The notes: generated by a model from the letters alone, not told the origin. Counted from the first letter of the stretch, positions 10,301-19,085 are shown. The stretch is 64,000 nt of DNA from Flavobacteriales bacterium UBA1494 (GCA_905182175.1 CAJJAT010000028.1:1-64000), one strand, 5' to 3'. Program-made: numbers and translations.

Positions 10301-11713
10301 CCACTCCCAGTTTGTTAGCACATCTTTTGTATTGACTGTGCTAGAATCCGAGAAAACAACAGTTAAAGGAACGCAACCTTTGGTTACCGACGGCATCATT
10401 AAAGCATTTGGCGAATGCACTGTGTCCGTTTTAACAAGAGAATCTCTGCAACCAAATGCGTTCATTACAACTAGCTTCGTTGTGAAAAAATCCTGAATGT
10501 TTCTATCGTAAATATTCGTTCTTGGATTTTGGTAAGAAACTAAGGTGTTCTGCGTAATTGAAGTTGAGTCATTGCCGTGAGTCCACAGATAAGATACAGC
10601 CTGATTAGAATTAGAGCTGAAGTTAACTGCCGAAGGGTAAGCGCATGTATAGGTCGGAGACGATGTAAAATCTGCGACAATTTCATCAACGAAGATATTG
10701 ATGGTAGTATCGGTGGTGCACGTTCCAGTTCTCAGTTGCAACGAAATAGTTTTCATTCCTCCTGTATTATAAATTATCACTGGATGAACCCCTTCTGCAA
10801 AATCTAGCACTGTTGCATCGGGCCCAAAGTTCCAGGTTGGCGTTCCTGTTGAATTATTAAATATAGTGTCAGCAAGGTTCAGGCAGATGGTATCTGGGAA
10901 AACCAAATCTACAGTTGGAGATCCAACAGAAATAGTTTTAGAGGTTGAATTTGCGCAATTATTTGTATCGGTCGCAACGAGCGCTACCACGTAATTTTGA
11001 TCAATCGTATAGGTTTGATTTGGAGGGTTGGTTGCAGTAGATGTTTGTGTGTTGCCGAGATCCCATTTATAAGTTAGGTTTCCGAAATTTGAACTAGAGG
11101 TGTTGTTGAACGAAATATTTAATGGGCTTATACATGCAACCGGAGGATCAGGATTTGTAGTGAAACCTACAGTTGGAGGTGTTGAAGCAGAAATAAAGTT
11201 ATCGTATTGCTTGGTCACATTACAAGACGGTGATGAAGTGTTTAATTCGAGCGAAACAAAAAAGTTGCCACTTGCATTAAAAACATGTGTAGTAGAACTT
11301 CCTATAGCCGATCCTCCGTCTCCAAAAACCCACGAATAGCTGTTTACCTGAACTGAGGGTGGCAAAACAGTAGCATCTGTGAACCGAATGCTTATTGGAG
11401 CGCAGCCAGAGCTTGCATCGGAAGTAAATATTGGAACAGGTTTGGCTTCTACATTGATAGTAACGGTCCCAACAATTGGCCCATTCTGAGTAGTTCTAAA
11501 CTCTACTACATAGGTATTAGGAGTCAAAAAAGTGTTTGATGGATTGGGAAGACTTGATGTTGCACCATCATTAAAATTCCAAAAGTAGGTGCTCGAACTT
11601 GGAGAAGTAAAAGCAACTGTTAACGGTGCGCAACCATTCGTTACGGAAGCAGTTTGGCCCGCTGCGTTGTGGGCGAAGAAAAACACCAGAAATAGAGTAA
11701 AAATGTGCTTCAT
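7340..11713 (-). CDS. Giant PKD-repeat surface adhesin with type B T9SS sorting domain
   Basis: This predicted 1457-residue secreted protein starts with the signal peptide MKHIFTLFLVFFFAHNAAGQ. An ATG 15 bases upstream gives MYPFF in front, which is less signal-like. About ten or more PKD-type beta sandwiches follow, each marked by a W-x-F-G-D-G-x-S variant (SWVFGDGGSA, WEWFYGDGNSS, WFWDFGDLTTS, YMWDFGDGTSL). The last 85 residues are a gliding-motility-associated/CHU C-terminal domain: TFSPNNDGTNDVIYLKGWG, then FNRFGEIVFETND, then WDGTYRG and VYVYKVKVKTW. Type B sorting domains need T9SS plus a PorP/SprF-family partner. Exactly such a gene lies divergently at 12.65 kb. The likely role is adhesion or gliding at the cell surface; the ligand is unknown. 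Confidence 0.9.
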   Translation of the reverse strand: MKHIFTLFLVFFFAHNAAGQTASVTNGCAPLTVAFTSPSSSTYFWNFNDGATSSLPNPSNTFLTPNTYVVEFRTTQNGPIVGTVTINVEAKPVPIFTSDASSGCAPISIRFTDATVLPPSVQVNSYSWVFGDGGSAIGSSTTHVFNASGNFFVSLELNTSSPSCNVTKQYDNFISASTPPTVGFTTNPDPPVACISPLNISFNNTSSSNFGNLTYKWDLGNTQTSTATNPPNQTYTIDQNYVVALVATDTNNCANSTSKTISVGSPTVDLVFPDTICLNLADTIFNNSTGTPTWNFGPDATVLDFAEGVHPVIIYNTGGMKTISLQLRTGTCTTDTTINIFVDEIVADFTSSPTYTCAYPSAVNFSSNSNQAVSYLWTHGNDSTSITQNTLVSYQNPRTNIYDRNIQDFFTTKLVVMNAFGCRDSLVKTDTVHSPNALMMPSVTKGCVPLTVVFSDSSTVNTKDVLTNWEWFYGDGNSSNAVNNSPASYTYSTTGEFLAFLVVTNSSGCTDTSYQTKIKVGEQITPNFTADNLTVCLGDTVNFSDQTNSPIKDSIDAWNYSSESDRLFNCFQQANTSWVYNNEVGPQSVTMTVGFNGCYTSFTRQNYITVQGAVAKIDYLKDCDQDFLVQYRDSSLNSNATQWKFGDGVIDNTNYPNHTYAATGDYSVILRAEDVSSGCAATFDTVQINIRNLQAKISLDTLLCVDVDVNLSADSTTGAFENCYNGYRWLFTDSLMRPVTTAFSNEIVQFKTTGSTDVQLIATDINGCKDTASQNVQVYGVQTNFGISDALICNPTLVNFTDSSSGDTTLVSWFWDFGDLTTSSDTNTSNTYTSFARNLVPFLTVTDILGCTSTLRKNITMYQPLSIVTVDDSTICLGTTVNFSATDYTLRGSSLTFNWDFKDGDSNKIQNPSNTFTTEGDFLVELDVEEIATGCQNQTTVNISVLDYPDAGFTTTSDTLKYICPNENILFTDTTYSSYLGNLQYQWDFDNGRTSSFKNPGTVFISNGTYTVQQTVTVPPPYNCASTYTRSIIVKGPEGNFFTNLEGSPICRSESVLFTLKDTADVEKYMWDFGDGTSLENVSPINHQYNFVPNSGQTVAKLILSNSDGSCAITRDTIIDIHEVRALFQRNNGIDTAICLAPYPLSNLSVNADSWSWDFGNGTSSTQEEPGIISFDSSGTYPIQLSVKNNALGCTDTLIKDIILFSSPKYSIIGDTICEGELATIQIDSTNALWSYSWTSFPKVSTSDTTLASITSQPFTSTKYFITVNNINGCFKIDSASILVINDLNLTDFDTTIVIGDVIDLPVYVDAGLYNFTWTETDGLSCLDCSPPRIQPLEKISYNLILSDILGCFTYDVDFNIDIHPETFVKIPTTFSPNNDGTNDVIYLKGWGIKELVVFQIFNRFGEIVFETNDIAVGWDGTYRGEIQNNDVYVYKVKVKTWRNEEKAMEGYINLIQ

Positions 11714-11883
11714 AAAGAAAGGGTACATTTTGGTTAAGCTGAATATAATAACAAGCTAATTTAATATTTTATAAATTGAATTAGAAGATTTTACACACTT
11801 TTAAATTTTTTTTCGATAAGTCATATTTTTTTTTATAAAAAGGGTACATTCGTAATTGGTTATATTTTAATGAGACTAAGAGG

Positions 11884-12654
11884 ATGATAAAAAGCTATTT
11901 AATTGCTTGTATTTTATTTTTAAGTACTGTTTTCTCTAGTTCAGCAGAAAACTCACCATTGCCATGCCTCAATAAGAAGTTTTCTATCGTGGTTCACGTC
12001 GTAAAAGATATTGCAGGAAACACAAATGTTTTAGAAAGCGATATACTTTTAGCAATTGATACGTTAAACAGTCATTTTACTAAAATATGCGTCTCATTTG
12101 AAGTGTGTGAATTTAGAATGGTAGAAAATTTTCAATATGATGAGCTGAAATTTGATGAAGAAACGGATGAATTGATAGTTAAAAACTCCATAAAAAATAG
12201 AATAAATATGTACTTCATTACTGCAGATGAAGAGTCTCCGAATGTTTGTGGAAAGGCAACATTGGGAGGAATAGCAACAGGAGGAAATATTTACATACTC
12301 AAAAGATGTATTGGACCGGGCGATTTTACGATCCCACACGAAATGGGCCATTTTTTTGGATTATCACACACCTTCGAAGAACCGGCATCTCAAATTGTAG
12401 ACGGAACAAACTGCGAAATTACAGGGGATAGTATCTGTGATACTCCCGCTGACCCATATATAGATGGAGAAAATATAGCAAATTATGTAAGTAACTGTCG
12501 GTTCACTTCTGAAAAGAAAGATGGCAACGGAGATTTTTACGATCCTGATGTCTCTAATATTATGTCGTATTATCCTTGTAAATGTGACTTTACAAATGAG
12601 CAGTACATTAAAATGGTGAATACCTATTTATCTTCAAATCCTAAGAACTGGTGA
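11884..12654 (+). CDS. Secreted M43 (pappalysin-type) zinc metalloprotease
   Basis: The 256-residue protein begins with a signal peptide (MIKSYLIACILFLSTVFSSS-AE). The catalytic zinc site HEMGHFFGLSH spans about residues 151-161 (HExxHxxGxxH), and a Met-turn NIMSYYPC lies near 225, as in metzincins of the M43 family. Conserved cysteines and a C-D-T-P-A-D-P segment also match the family. No C-terminal T9SS sorting domain is visible, so it may stay in the periplasm or leave by another route. The last four bases overlap the ATG of the PorP/SprF gene, so translation is coupled. An inference is that it processes the adhesin or a secretion component. Confidence 0.85.
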   Translation: MIKSYLIACILFLSTVFSSSAENSPLPCLNKKFSIVVHVVKDIAGNTNVLESDILLAIDTLNSHFTKICVSFEVCEFRMVENFQYDELKFDEETDELIVKNSIKNRINMYFITADEESPNVCGKATLGGIATGGNIYILKRCIGPGDFTIPHEMGHFFGLSHTFEEPASQIVDGTNCEITGDSICDTPADPYIDGENIANYVSNCRFTSEKKDGNGDFYDPDVSNIMSYYPCKCDFTNEQYIKMVNTYLSSNPKNW

Positions 12655-13667
12655 TGAAGAAGTGGGGAATACTTATGTTCGTTTTTGTTGCGTTTTTACA
12701 GTGCTCTTTAGAAGCTCAAGAAACTCACCTATCTCAATTTTACACCAATCAGCAGAATTTGAACCCTGCGCTAATTGGAGATCATAACGGGTTGTACAGA
12801 GTAGCTAGTAACTATAGAAATCAATGGAGGCAAATAGGGAAGGCGCCAATTGTTACTTCAATGATTTCATTTGATCATAAATTCTATTTGTATTCTGATG
12901 AGATTTCAGCAGGTCTGTTAGTGGTAAACGATCAATTTTCAACTTTTGGATTGAATACCTCAAAAATATACTTAACAGGTTCATACAGTAAGAATATTGC
13001 AGGACATAATTTAAGAGCTGGACTGCAGTTTGGAGCCGTTCTTAAGAGTTTTAATTTGGAGGGGCAGAGCTTTCCTAACCAGTGGGTATACGGAGTTGGA
13101 GAGTTTGATACTAATCTCGACAACATGGAAAATGACCTTCAAGCTTCTCAAAACTTTATAGATTTTAACATGGGTGTTGCATGGTCTAAATCTTTCGTAA
13201 AATTTAAAGCTAAGATGGGCCTTTCTGTTATGCACCTAAATACACCTGCAGATAGCTACTATCAAAATGATGATGCAAGTCTTGGATTAACCCCCATTAT
13301 TCATGGGGAGATTCTATATCGAATAAATTCAGCTTACCTAATCGAACCAAAATTTTCTTACATGAGAGCTTCAAAAGCTCAAAACGGACTGGTTGGAGCA
13401 AACGTCTATAAGGAAATTAAAAATGATTTAGTTTCAAAATTACAGGTCGGGGTTTTATATAGAAGTGGGTTTGGTAGAAATCATGATGCGATTATACCCA
13501 TTGCAGGGCTTACCTTCAAGAAGTTTGATATTGGGATGAGTTATGATTTCAACATTGGAGCTTTAAGCGAATTTTCAAGTAACAAGGGAACGTATGAAAT
13601 TTCAATAGTATACACTGCTCCTGCTTTTCTACCTAAAAAAATGGCAATCCCTTGCGATAGATATTAA
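12651..13667 (+). CDS. PorP/SprF family type IX secretion outer-membrane protein
   Basis: The 338-residue protein has a signal peptide (MKKWGILMFVFVAFLQCSLE-AQ). The PorP/SprF signature follows: THLSQFYTNQQNLNPALIGD, then YRNQWRQIG near residue 56, SFDHKF, and a barrel with IHGEILYRI and YDFNIG near the end. PorP/SprF proteins are small outer-membrane barrels. Some are core T9SS parts (PorP with PorK/L/M/N), and dedicated paralogues serve individual type B cargo proteins. Being next to the PKD adhesin and isolated from porK-N, this copy is probably cargo-specific (inference). It overlaps the M43 protease gene by four bases and precedes the PorE-like gene by three bases. Confidence 0.92.
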   Translation: MMKKWGILMFVFVAFLQCSLEAQETHLSQFYTNQQNLNPALIGDHNGLYRVASNYRNQWRQIGKAPIVTSMISFDHKFYLYSDEISAGLLVVNDQFSTFGLNTSKIYLTGSYSKNIAGHNLRAGLQFGAVLKSFNLEGQSFPNQWVYGVGEFDTNLDNMENDLQASQNFIDFNMGVAWSKSFVKFKAKMGLSVMHLNTPADSYYQNDDASLGLTPIIHGEILYRINSAYLIEPKFSYMRASKAQNGLVGANVYKEIKNDLVSKLQVGVLYRSGFGRNHDAIIPIAGLTFKKFDIGMSYDFNIGALSEFSSNKGTYEISIVYTAPAFLPKKMAIPCDRY

Positions 13668-13670
13668 TGT

Positions 13671-15731
13671 ATGATTCGAAAATTAAATACTCTTTTGGTT
13701 AACGTTTTTATTGTAGCAGCTCTTCAACTACCTGCCCATGCACTTTTTGGGCAATACAATCCTTCCGATTTTGAAAACCAATCGCTAAGAGAAGTTAGAA
13801 GTACTGCAAAAAATGCATTTAGACTTGGAGATACTTACACTGCTTTAGCATATTTCGAGGAATGGTCTAATCGCTCTTCAGATGATTTAAGATTACTTGA
13901 GAAAACGGCAGATTTATATCGAATTACAAGAGATTACAAAAAAGCTGAAGAGTGGTACTTAAAGTTATTAGAGCGCGACGCCAGCAGTTTTCCGATGAGT
14001 TACTTTTACTTGGGAGAAGTGCAAATGGGGTTGGAAAAGTACACTGAGGCAAAAAAGAATTACTTAGAATTTAAAACATTTAGCAGGGAGATAAATGACC
14101 AGCAATTTAGGAAATTGTTAAAGTATAAGATACCTAGTTGTGAGTATGCCATTCGGTTAAAAGATTCTACAAACAAGTCGCTTAGTGCCCATTTAGGAAA
14201 TACAATTAATTTTCCGCACATTGAGTTTTCTCCGATTTCTTTAAACCATAAGACAATGATTTATGGTTCGTTTAGAGAGAAAAATCTGAATTTATATGAA
14301 ACTGCTAAAACAGATAGTGTAAGACTACCAGTTCGGAAATTATATGTAGCAGCAAAAGAAGGAGATGAATGGGTCGCTAAAGGAGAGCTAGAAGGGCCCT
14401 TTAATCAACAAGCAAAAAATATTGGGAACGCTGTAATTTCTGCTGATGGGAATAGAATGTATTTTACCTATTGTGAAAAGAATTGGCAGAACAGGATGAT
14501 TTGCAACTTATTCTTATCCGAAAAAGAAGAAGAAAATTGGTCAGAACCAATTAAGTTAAACGACGAAATTAATTTACCCAACTTTACTACCACTCAGCCA
14601 GCTATTGGAAGAGCATCTAAGTCAAATCAAGAGGTGCTTTATTTTGTTTCCGATAGACCGGGAGGAAAAGGAGGGTTAGATGTATGGTACACAGAATTCC
14701 ACAAGAGAAGAAATAAGTTTAAATCTCCAAGAAATGCGGGCTCAAAAATAAACAGTGTGGGCACAGAATGCACGCCATTCTACGATATCTCATCGCACAA
14801 GCTTTATTTTAGTTCCGACGGACAGATTGGTTTAGGAGGCTTAGATGTTTATTCTGCGGATGGAGAAAAGAGCAAATGGGAAGAGCCTAAAAATATGGAA
14901 GCGACCATTAATTCCTCGGCAGATGATCTAGATTTTACGTTGCACCAGAGCAAAAAAGGCGGCTTTGTGGTATCTAACCGAAAGGGAGGAGCGGCATTAC
15001 TAAGTGAAACTTGCTGCGATGATATTTATGAATTTGTCTTTTCTGAGTATGTAAGCATTGCCTTGCAAGCGAATGTAATGGGGAAAGAGGATTGCTTAAA
15101 AAACTATAAAGTGAATGTTTTTATAAAAGAGAAGGATTCAGAAGACAAGTACTTGGCGCAAAGTTACACCGTGGACACTTGTGGGTTTAAGATTAACCTA
15201 GATGAAGGAAAGGAATACAGTGTTGAAATTGAGAAAGACGGGTATTTTACTTCAGTAAATAAGTTCGATACCAAAACAGTTAAAGAATCAAAAGTGTATT
15301 CTTCCAATATTTTGGTAGAAGAAATTCCAAGTAAACCAATTCAGTTGACCGATATTTTGTACGAATTTAATAGTCCAGAAGTAACAACTGAAGCAAAGGC
15401 GGCCATAGATTCTACGCTGTACAGAATTCTGGTTGAAAATCCCCAAATAAAGATTAGAATAGTTTCTCATACAGACAGCAAAGGAACAGAAGCATACAAT
15501 TTAAGCCTATCAGAAAAAAGGGCAACAAGCGTAATTAAATACCTTATATCAAAGGGTGTAAGGAAAGATCGCTTAGAAGCAAAAGGATATGGAGAGTCGA
15601 AACCAATCGCTGAAAATACCAAAGCCGATGGGTCAGACAATCCGGAGGGGCGTAAACTAAATAGGAGAACAGAATTAGAAATTATTGGACAACTCAGTCA
15701 AGACGAATTAGACGAAGGCAACGAAGATTAA
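13671..15731 (+). CDS. PorE-like protein: TPR, PD40 propeller, CRD fold, OmpA domain
   Basis: The 686-residue exported protein has TPR helices at about 30-160 (YFEEWSNRSSDDLRLLEKTA) and PD40/WD40-like blades at about 170-440 (YFVSDRPGGKGGLDVWYTEF, LYFSSDGQIGLGGLDVY). A carboxypeptidase-regulatory-like beta sandwich lies at about 460-540. A C-terminal OmpA domain follows at about 560-680, with SHTDSKGTEAYNLSLSEKRA and AKGYGESKPI carrying the Asp and Arg that bind diaminopimelate. This order matches PorE of Porphyromonas, which ties T9SS to peptidoglycan. The position three bases after porP/sprF supports a role as cell-wall anchor for that secretion unit. Many Bacteroidota encode several paralogues, so core T9SS membership is not certain. 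Confidence 0.85.
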   Translation: MIRKLNTLLVNVFIVAALQLPAHALFGQYNPSDFENQSLREVRSTAKNAFRLGDTYTALAYFEEWSNRSSDDLRLLEKTADLYRITRDYKKAEEWYLKLLERDASSFPMSYFYLGEVQMGLEKYTEAKKNYLEFKTFSREINDQQFRKLLKYKIPSCEYAIRLKDSTNKSLSAHLGNTINFPHIEFSPISLNHKTMIYGSFREKNLNLYETAKTDSVRLPVRKLYVAAKEGDEWVAKGELEGPFNQQAKNIGNAVISADGNRMYFTYCEKNWQNRMICNLFLSEKEEENWSEPIKLNDEINLPNFTTTQPAIGRASKSNQEVLYFVSDRPGGKGGLDVWYTEFHKRRNKFKSPRNAGSKINSVGTECTPFYDISSHKLYFSSDGQIGLGGLDVYSADGEKSKWEEPKNMEATINSSADDLDFTLHQSKKGGFVVSNRKGGAALLSETCCDDIYEFVFSEYVSIALQANVMGKEDCLKNYKVNVFIKEKDSEDKYLAQSYTVDTCGFKINLDEGKEYSVEIEKDGYFTSVNKFDTKTVKESKVYSSNILVEEIPSKPIQLTDILYEFNSPEVTTEAKAAIDSTLYRILVENPQIKIRIVSHTDSKGTEAYNLSLSEKRATSVIKYLISKGVRKDRLEAKGYGESKPIAENTKADGSDNPEGRKLNRRTELEIIGQLSQDELDEGNED

Positions 15732-15732
15732 T

Positions 15733-16461
15733 TTAATTAATTCTAGGGTTTTCCGATTTTCTAGGGTCTTGCTTTAATAAGATGCAAAGGCGCTCAAATA
15801 GCAAGGGTTGATCGATAGCAAAACGATCCGTTTGCTCGAAGAACGCCTCAACGGATACAGCAAAAAACTCCATTAGATTTGTAGCAGCATACTTTCTAAA
15901 AATTGATTCTCCACCTTCTCTCATTTGATTCATCTCTTGCTTTGCCGCCAATAAGTAGCGCATAAAGTCGCGGTGACGGTAGATTTTTCGAAAGCGCATC
16001 CGCTCTCTGTTGTCCAGTATTAAGGCATGGGAAAATTCGTGAATGGATAAGTTCAGTGCATCATCGGGAATCAAAAACCCTTTTTTAACAACTGACCAAA
16101 CTAAATTTATTCTTGCTGTTTGGGGGTTGGTGTCTCCGTGATAAGGAATTCCAATGCTTTCGTAAACGTACGACTTGTGTGCAATGTAGATACTCTGGAA
16201 ATGTATTAAACTGTAACGAGCTAACCCAAATGTAATTTGAATAAAACCACTAGCAACCATGACTTTAATCTCAAAATTTAACATGATTTCTTTCGAGGAA
16301 TGAAAGTTAATTTGTTTTAAAAAATACAACGTTCGCAGCACGAATATGCGCTGCATGTTTTCGTTTAACCTTTGGTAATAACCGCCAAACTCCATTAAAA
16401 TTAAATGGCACGCTTTCTTTTTAGATTTTGGGTAACGAATGTTATGAATAAACTCGAACAT
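15733..16461 (-). CDS. MtfA-like zinc-dependent peptidase (M90)
   Basis: The 242-residue protein has the MtfA/M90 signature: HEFSHALILDN as the HExxH zinc site, and downstream ATNLMEFFAVSVEAFFE, which holds the third ligand Glu. A positively charged, membrane-proximal N-terminus precedes them. In Escherichia coli, MtfA binds the Mlc repressor and is a cytosolic aminopeptidase. Bacteroidota copies are without known partners. The gene converges on the PorE-like gene (stop codons about 1 base apart) and diverges from the LamG/PNGase-like gene across an 80-bp spacer holding a 26-bp palindrome. All zinc-site residues are present. Confidence 0.82.
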   Translation of the reverse strand: MFEFIHNIRYPKSKKKACHLILMEFGGYYQRLNENMQRIFVLRTLYFLKQINFHSSKEIMLNFEIKVMVASGFIQITFGLARYSLIHFQSIYIAHKSYVYESIGIPYHGDTNPQTARINLVWSVVKKGFLIPDDALNLSIHEFSHALILDNRERMRFRKIYRHRDFMRYLLAAKQEMNQMREGGESIFRKYAATNLMEFFAVSVEAFFEQTDRFAIDQPLLFERLCILLKQDPRKSENPRIN

Positions 16462-16510
16462 AGAAGGCTAAAGTACACAGGAATAGCAAAATTTGTCTGC
16501 ATGTAATTAG

Positions 16511-16536
16511 AAGATAATGATTGTATTCATTATCTT
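16511..16536. promoter_or_regulatory. 26-bp palindrome with Fur-box-like arms in divergent promoter
   Basis: AAGATAATGA (16511-16520) and TCATTATCTT (16527-16536) are perfect inverted 10-bp arms with a six-base spacer TTGTAT. The inner arms GATAATGA/TCATTATC equal those of the classical Fur box, but the spacer is three bases longer. The site lies between the divergent MtfA-like and PNGase-like genes and overlaps a TATCTTTA sequence that resembles a -7 element. This looks like an operator for a dimeric regulator; which one is unknown. Confidence 0.5.
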
Positions 16537-16541
16537 TATAA

Positions 16542-19085
16542 ATGAATTATATCCCCAACAGTATGACAAGAATAGTACCTTTAATATTCCTTTTAATATA
16601 CTCGTTGCTAACGAATGGCCAAAACCATAGTATTGATTTTGACGGAACGAATGATCGAATTCTGGTAAACAACAGCACCGGCTTAAATCCGGGAGCTACA
16701 AGTGCCATTACGTTAGAAGCATGGATTTATGCAGATGCTTGGCGTGCAAATGCCTGGCAGGGAACAATAGTTTCAAAAGATCAGACAGGAGCGTTAGGTT
16801 ATGTATTGAGATGTGGAAACAATGGATCTCTAAGCTTTACAGTTGGAAATGGCAACGGAAATTGGACCGAAGTGTTAAGCGCGCCTGTCATGCAAATAAA
16901 TAAATGGCACCATGTTGCTGCAGTTATGGATAACGGTATGTTAAGACTGTATATAGACGGAAATCAAGTGTCAACTTTGGCTTCAGGACCAATGTTAAAT
17001 TCGACGAGGCCTGTTTATATTGGTGAGAGTGCAGGATTTTTTGGTAGAGTGTTCGACGGTAAAATTGATGAGGTAAGAGTTTGGAATACGGTCAGAAGTG
17101 CTTCGGACATTGCAAGTAACATGATGGTCGATTTACCTTCAACCACTCCAAATCTCATGGCATATTTTAAAATTGATTCGCTTTCCGGAAATACCGTTTT
17201 TAATGAAATAGGGACAACTTCAAACGGCACACTTCAAAATTTTACAGGGGTTGTAAGTTTGACAGGAGGGTACGTCGTAACATCTACAGATTTAACTACT
17301 TCATCAATTCAAGCACCGGATTTAATTACCGCATTCAGCAATTATAGTAAAATAAAAGTGGCTTTCACAAATACAGGGAATGATACCATTTCGACATTTA
17401 GTGTAGGTTATTTGTTGAACGCAGGTGTTCCGGTAACAGAAACAGTTAACCAAACTTTATTTCCTGGTGATGCCTATGTTCATACTTTTTCTCAACTTCT
17501 ATCGAAGCGAGACTCTGCATTTAGTTTACAGGCATTTGCAAGTACAAGCGGAGACCTAAATGCATTGAATGATTCAGTAACTGTTTTGTACCCAATGCCA
17601 AATTCGAATGGTTCAATAGAAATTCCCATTTTTACAAATAAACAGCACAACTTTGGCGCTGCAGGTCAAAACCATTTTAAAGGAGTAGTGCTACCAGATG
17701 ATAATTTGAATTATGGTACAATTACACTAGAAATAAGTGTCGCCTGCCCAAGTTCCGGTTGTGACCCTTGGGATCAACCAGCAAAAATTTCCATCAGTAA
17801 AAATGGGCAATTGCACGAAATTGCGAGGTACATAACACCTTATGGAAAGGGCTGTGGTCCTTGGGTTGTTGATGTAACAGATTTTAAAACCTTACTTAGA
17901 GGTTATACCGAATTTGCATCATACATTCAAGTTTGGGGCGCATCTGGGTGGTTGTTGAATGCTAAATTGATTTACGATAGAACTCCAGCAGCCAATCCAT
18001 ATCAAAAGTTAACACCACTTTGGGCAAGCGATAATTGGGTGTATGGAGATCCTGCCGTATCTTATGACTTGCCTGCAAGAGCAATAACAGTGGACAGCAA
18101 TACCAATTATGTTGGCATGAGAATGACCATTACCGGTCACGGGCAAGGAAATACAAACAATGCAGCGGAGTTTTCTCAATTTACACACCAGGTTGCAGTA
18201 AATGGATCCAACATAAACTCCCACATTTTATGGAACTCAAACTGCAATACAAACACTTGCTCCAACCAATTTGGAACGTGGCAATTTGCAAGAGCAGGCT
18301 GGTGCCCTGGAGAAGCAGTTGACCCATATCATGTGAACATGACTTCCAACGTTAGTGCAAGTAACAATTTAACTGTGGACTATGTCTTGCAGCCATACAC
18401 TAACAATTTAAGAACAGGTTATAATGGTAGTAATCATACTCAACCGCATTACAAGGTTCACTCTTATTTGGTGGAGAAATCAGATCAGTACATTGATTCT
18501 ACAGTATTTAATGATTTAGCAGCAACGGCAATTACATCGCCAACTAGTTCGAATTTCGCAGTTGCCTCACCCATAAAAGTAATGCTAAAAAATTATGGAT
18601 CGTCGCTTATGTCAAATCCTCAAGCAACTTTATCTATTAACGGAAATCAGGTAGCTGTCGAAACAATTTCATCTAGCATATTACCAGGCGATAGTTTGGA
18701 GTACACCTTTACAACACCATTTACTTTCAACATTAATTTGGTTTACACCATGGTTATTTCAATAAATACTGCGAATGACGAAGCTTCGAGTAACGATGTT
18801 GTTTTGGCTATTGTTGATAGAGCAGTTGGCCTAACAGAAGAAAGTTTAGGATATGATTTGAATTTATTTCCCAATCCCACAAATGGAGGATTTACAATGG
18901 AAGGAAAGAACTTGGTAGGAAATGCGAACGTTTCAATTTATTCAATTTCAGGTCAATTGGTCGTTCAGATGAGTGAAACTGCTTCGGGCAAGATCTTAAT
19001 CCAAGAACACTTGAAGTCGGGCGTTTACTTTATAGAGCTTGAATTGAATGGAGAAAGAACAAGGAAAAGAGTAATTGTACTATAG
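16542..19085 (+). CDS. Secreted LamG plus PNGase F-like protein with T9SS type A domain
   Basis: The 847-residue exported protein has a hydrophobic leader ending at LLTNGQ. A second ATG at 16563 (MTRIVPLIFLLIYSLLTNGQ) is an equally good start. A LamG/concanavalin-like domain spans about 30-225 (SIDFDGTNDRILVNNS, HHVAAVMDNG, KIDEVRVWN), then a CARDB-like stretch. The region at about 360-650 resembles peptide-N4-(N-acetylglucosaminyl)asparagine amidase F: CDPWDQPAKISI, NNAAEFSQFTHQV and QFGTWQFARAGWCPGEAVDP. The Glu in AEFS lines up with a catalytic Glu of PNGase F. A second CARDB-like segment and a type A sorting domain (LNLFPNPTNGGFTMEG to KRVIVL) end the chain. The likely job is glycoprotein deglycosylation outside the cell; activity is inferred. 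Confidence 0.82.
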   Translation: MNYIPNSMTRIVPLIFLLIYSLLTNGQNHSIDFDGTNDRILVNNSTGLNPGATSAITLEAWIYADAWRANAWQGTIVSKDQTGALGYVLRCGNNGSLSFTVGNGNGNWTEVLSAPVMQINKWHHVAAVMDNGMLRLYIDGNQVSTLASGPMLNSTRPVYIGESAGFFGRVFDGKIDEVRVWNTVRSASDIASNMMVDLPSTTPNLMAYFKIDSLSGNTVFNEIGTTSNGTLQNFTGVVSLTGGYVVTSTDLTTSSIQAPDLITAFSNYSKIKVAFTNTGNDTISTFSVGYLLNAGVPVTETVNQTLFPGDAYVHTFSQLLSKRDSAFSLQAFASTSGDLNALNDSVTVLYPMPNSNGSIEIPIFTNKQHNFGAAGQNHFKGVVLPDDNLNYGTITLEISVACPSSGCDPWDQPAKISISKNGQLHEIARYITPYGKGCGPWVVDVTDFKTLLRGYTEFASYIQVWGASGWLLNAKLIYDRTPAANPYQKLTPLWASDNWVYGDPAVSYDLPARAITVDSNTNYVGMRMTITGHGQGNTNNAAEFSQFTHQVAVNGSNINSHILWNSNCNTNTCSNQFGTWQFARAGWCPGEAVDPYHVNMTSNVSASNNLTVDYVLQPYTNNLRTGYNGSNHTQPHYKVHSYLVEKSDQYIDSTVFNDLAATAITSPTSSNFAVASPIKVMLKNYGSSLMSNPQATLSINGNQVAVETISSSILPGDSLEYTFTTPFTFNINLVYTMVISINTANDEASSNDVVLAIVDRAVGLTEESLGYDLNLFPNPTNGGFTMEGKNLVGNANVSIYSISGQLVVQMSETASGKILIQEHLKSGVYFIELELNGERTRKRVIVL

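Noticed and set aside
8022-11339. Several plus-strand frames in the giant adhesin gene
   Set aside because: They are complements of PKD-encoding repeats and have no signal or motif.
7340-11713. DNA tandem repeat in the adhesin gene
   Set aside because: The PKD units are diverged at the DNA level, so this is protein-domain repetition and not a nucleotide repeat.
16721-16903. 60-codon frame inside the LamG-encoding part
   Set aside because: It is an alternative frame of a clear exported protein with lower coding quality.
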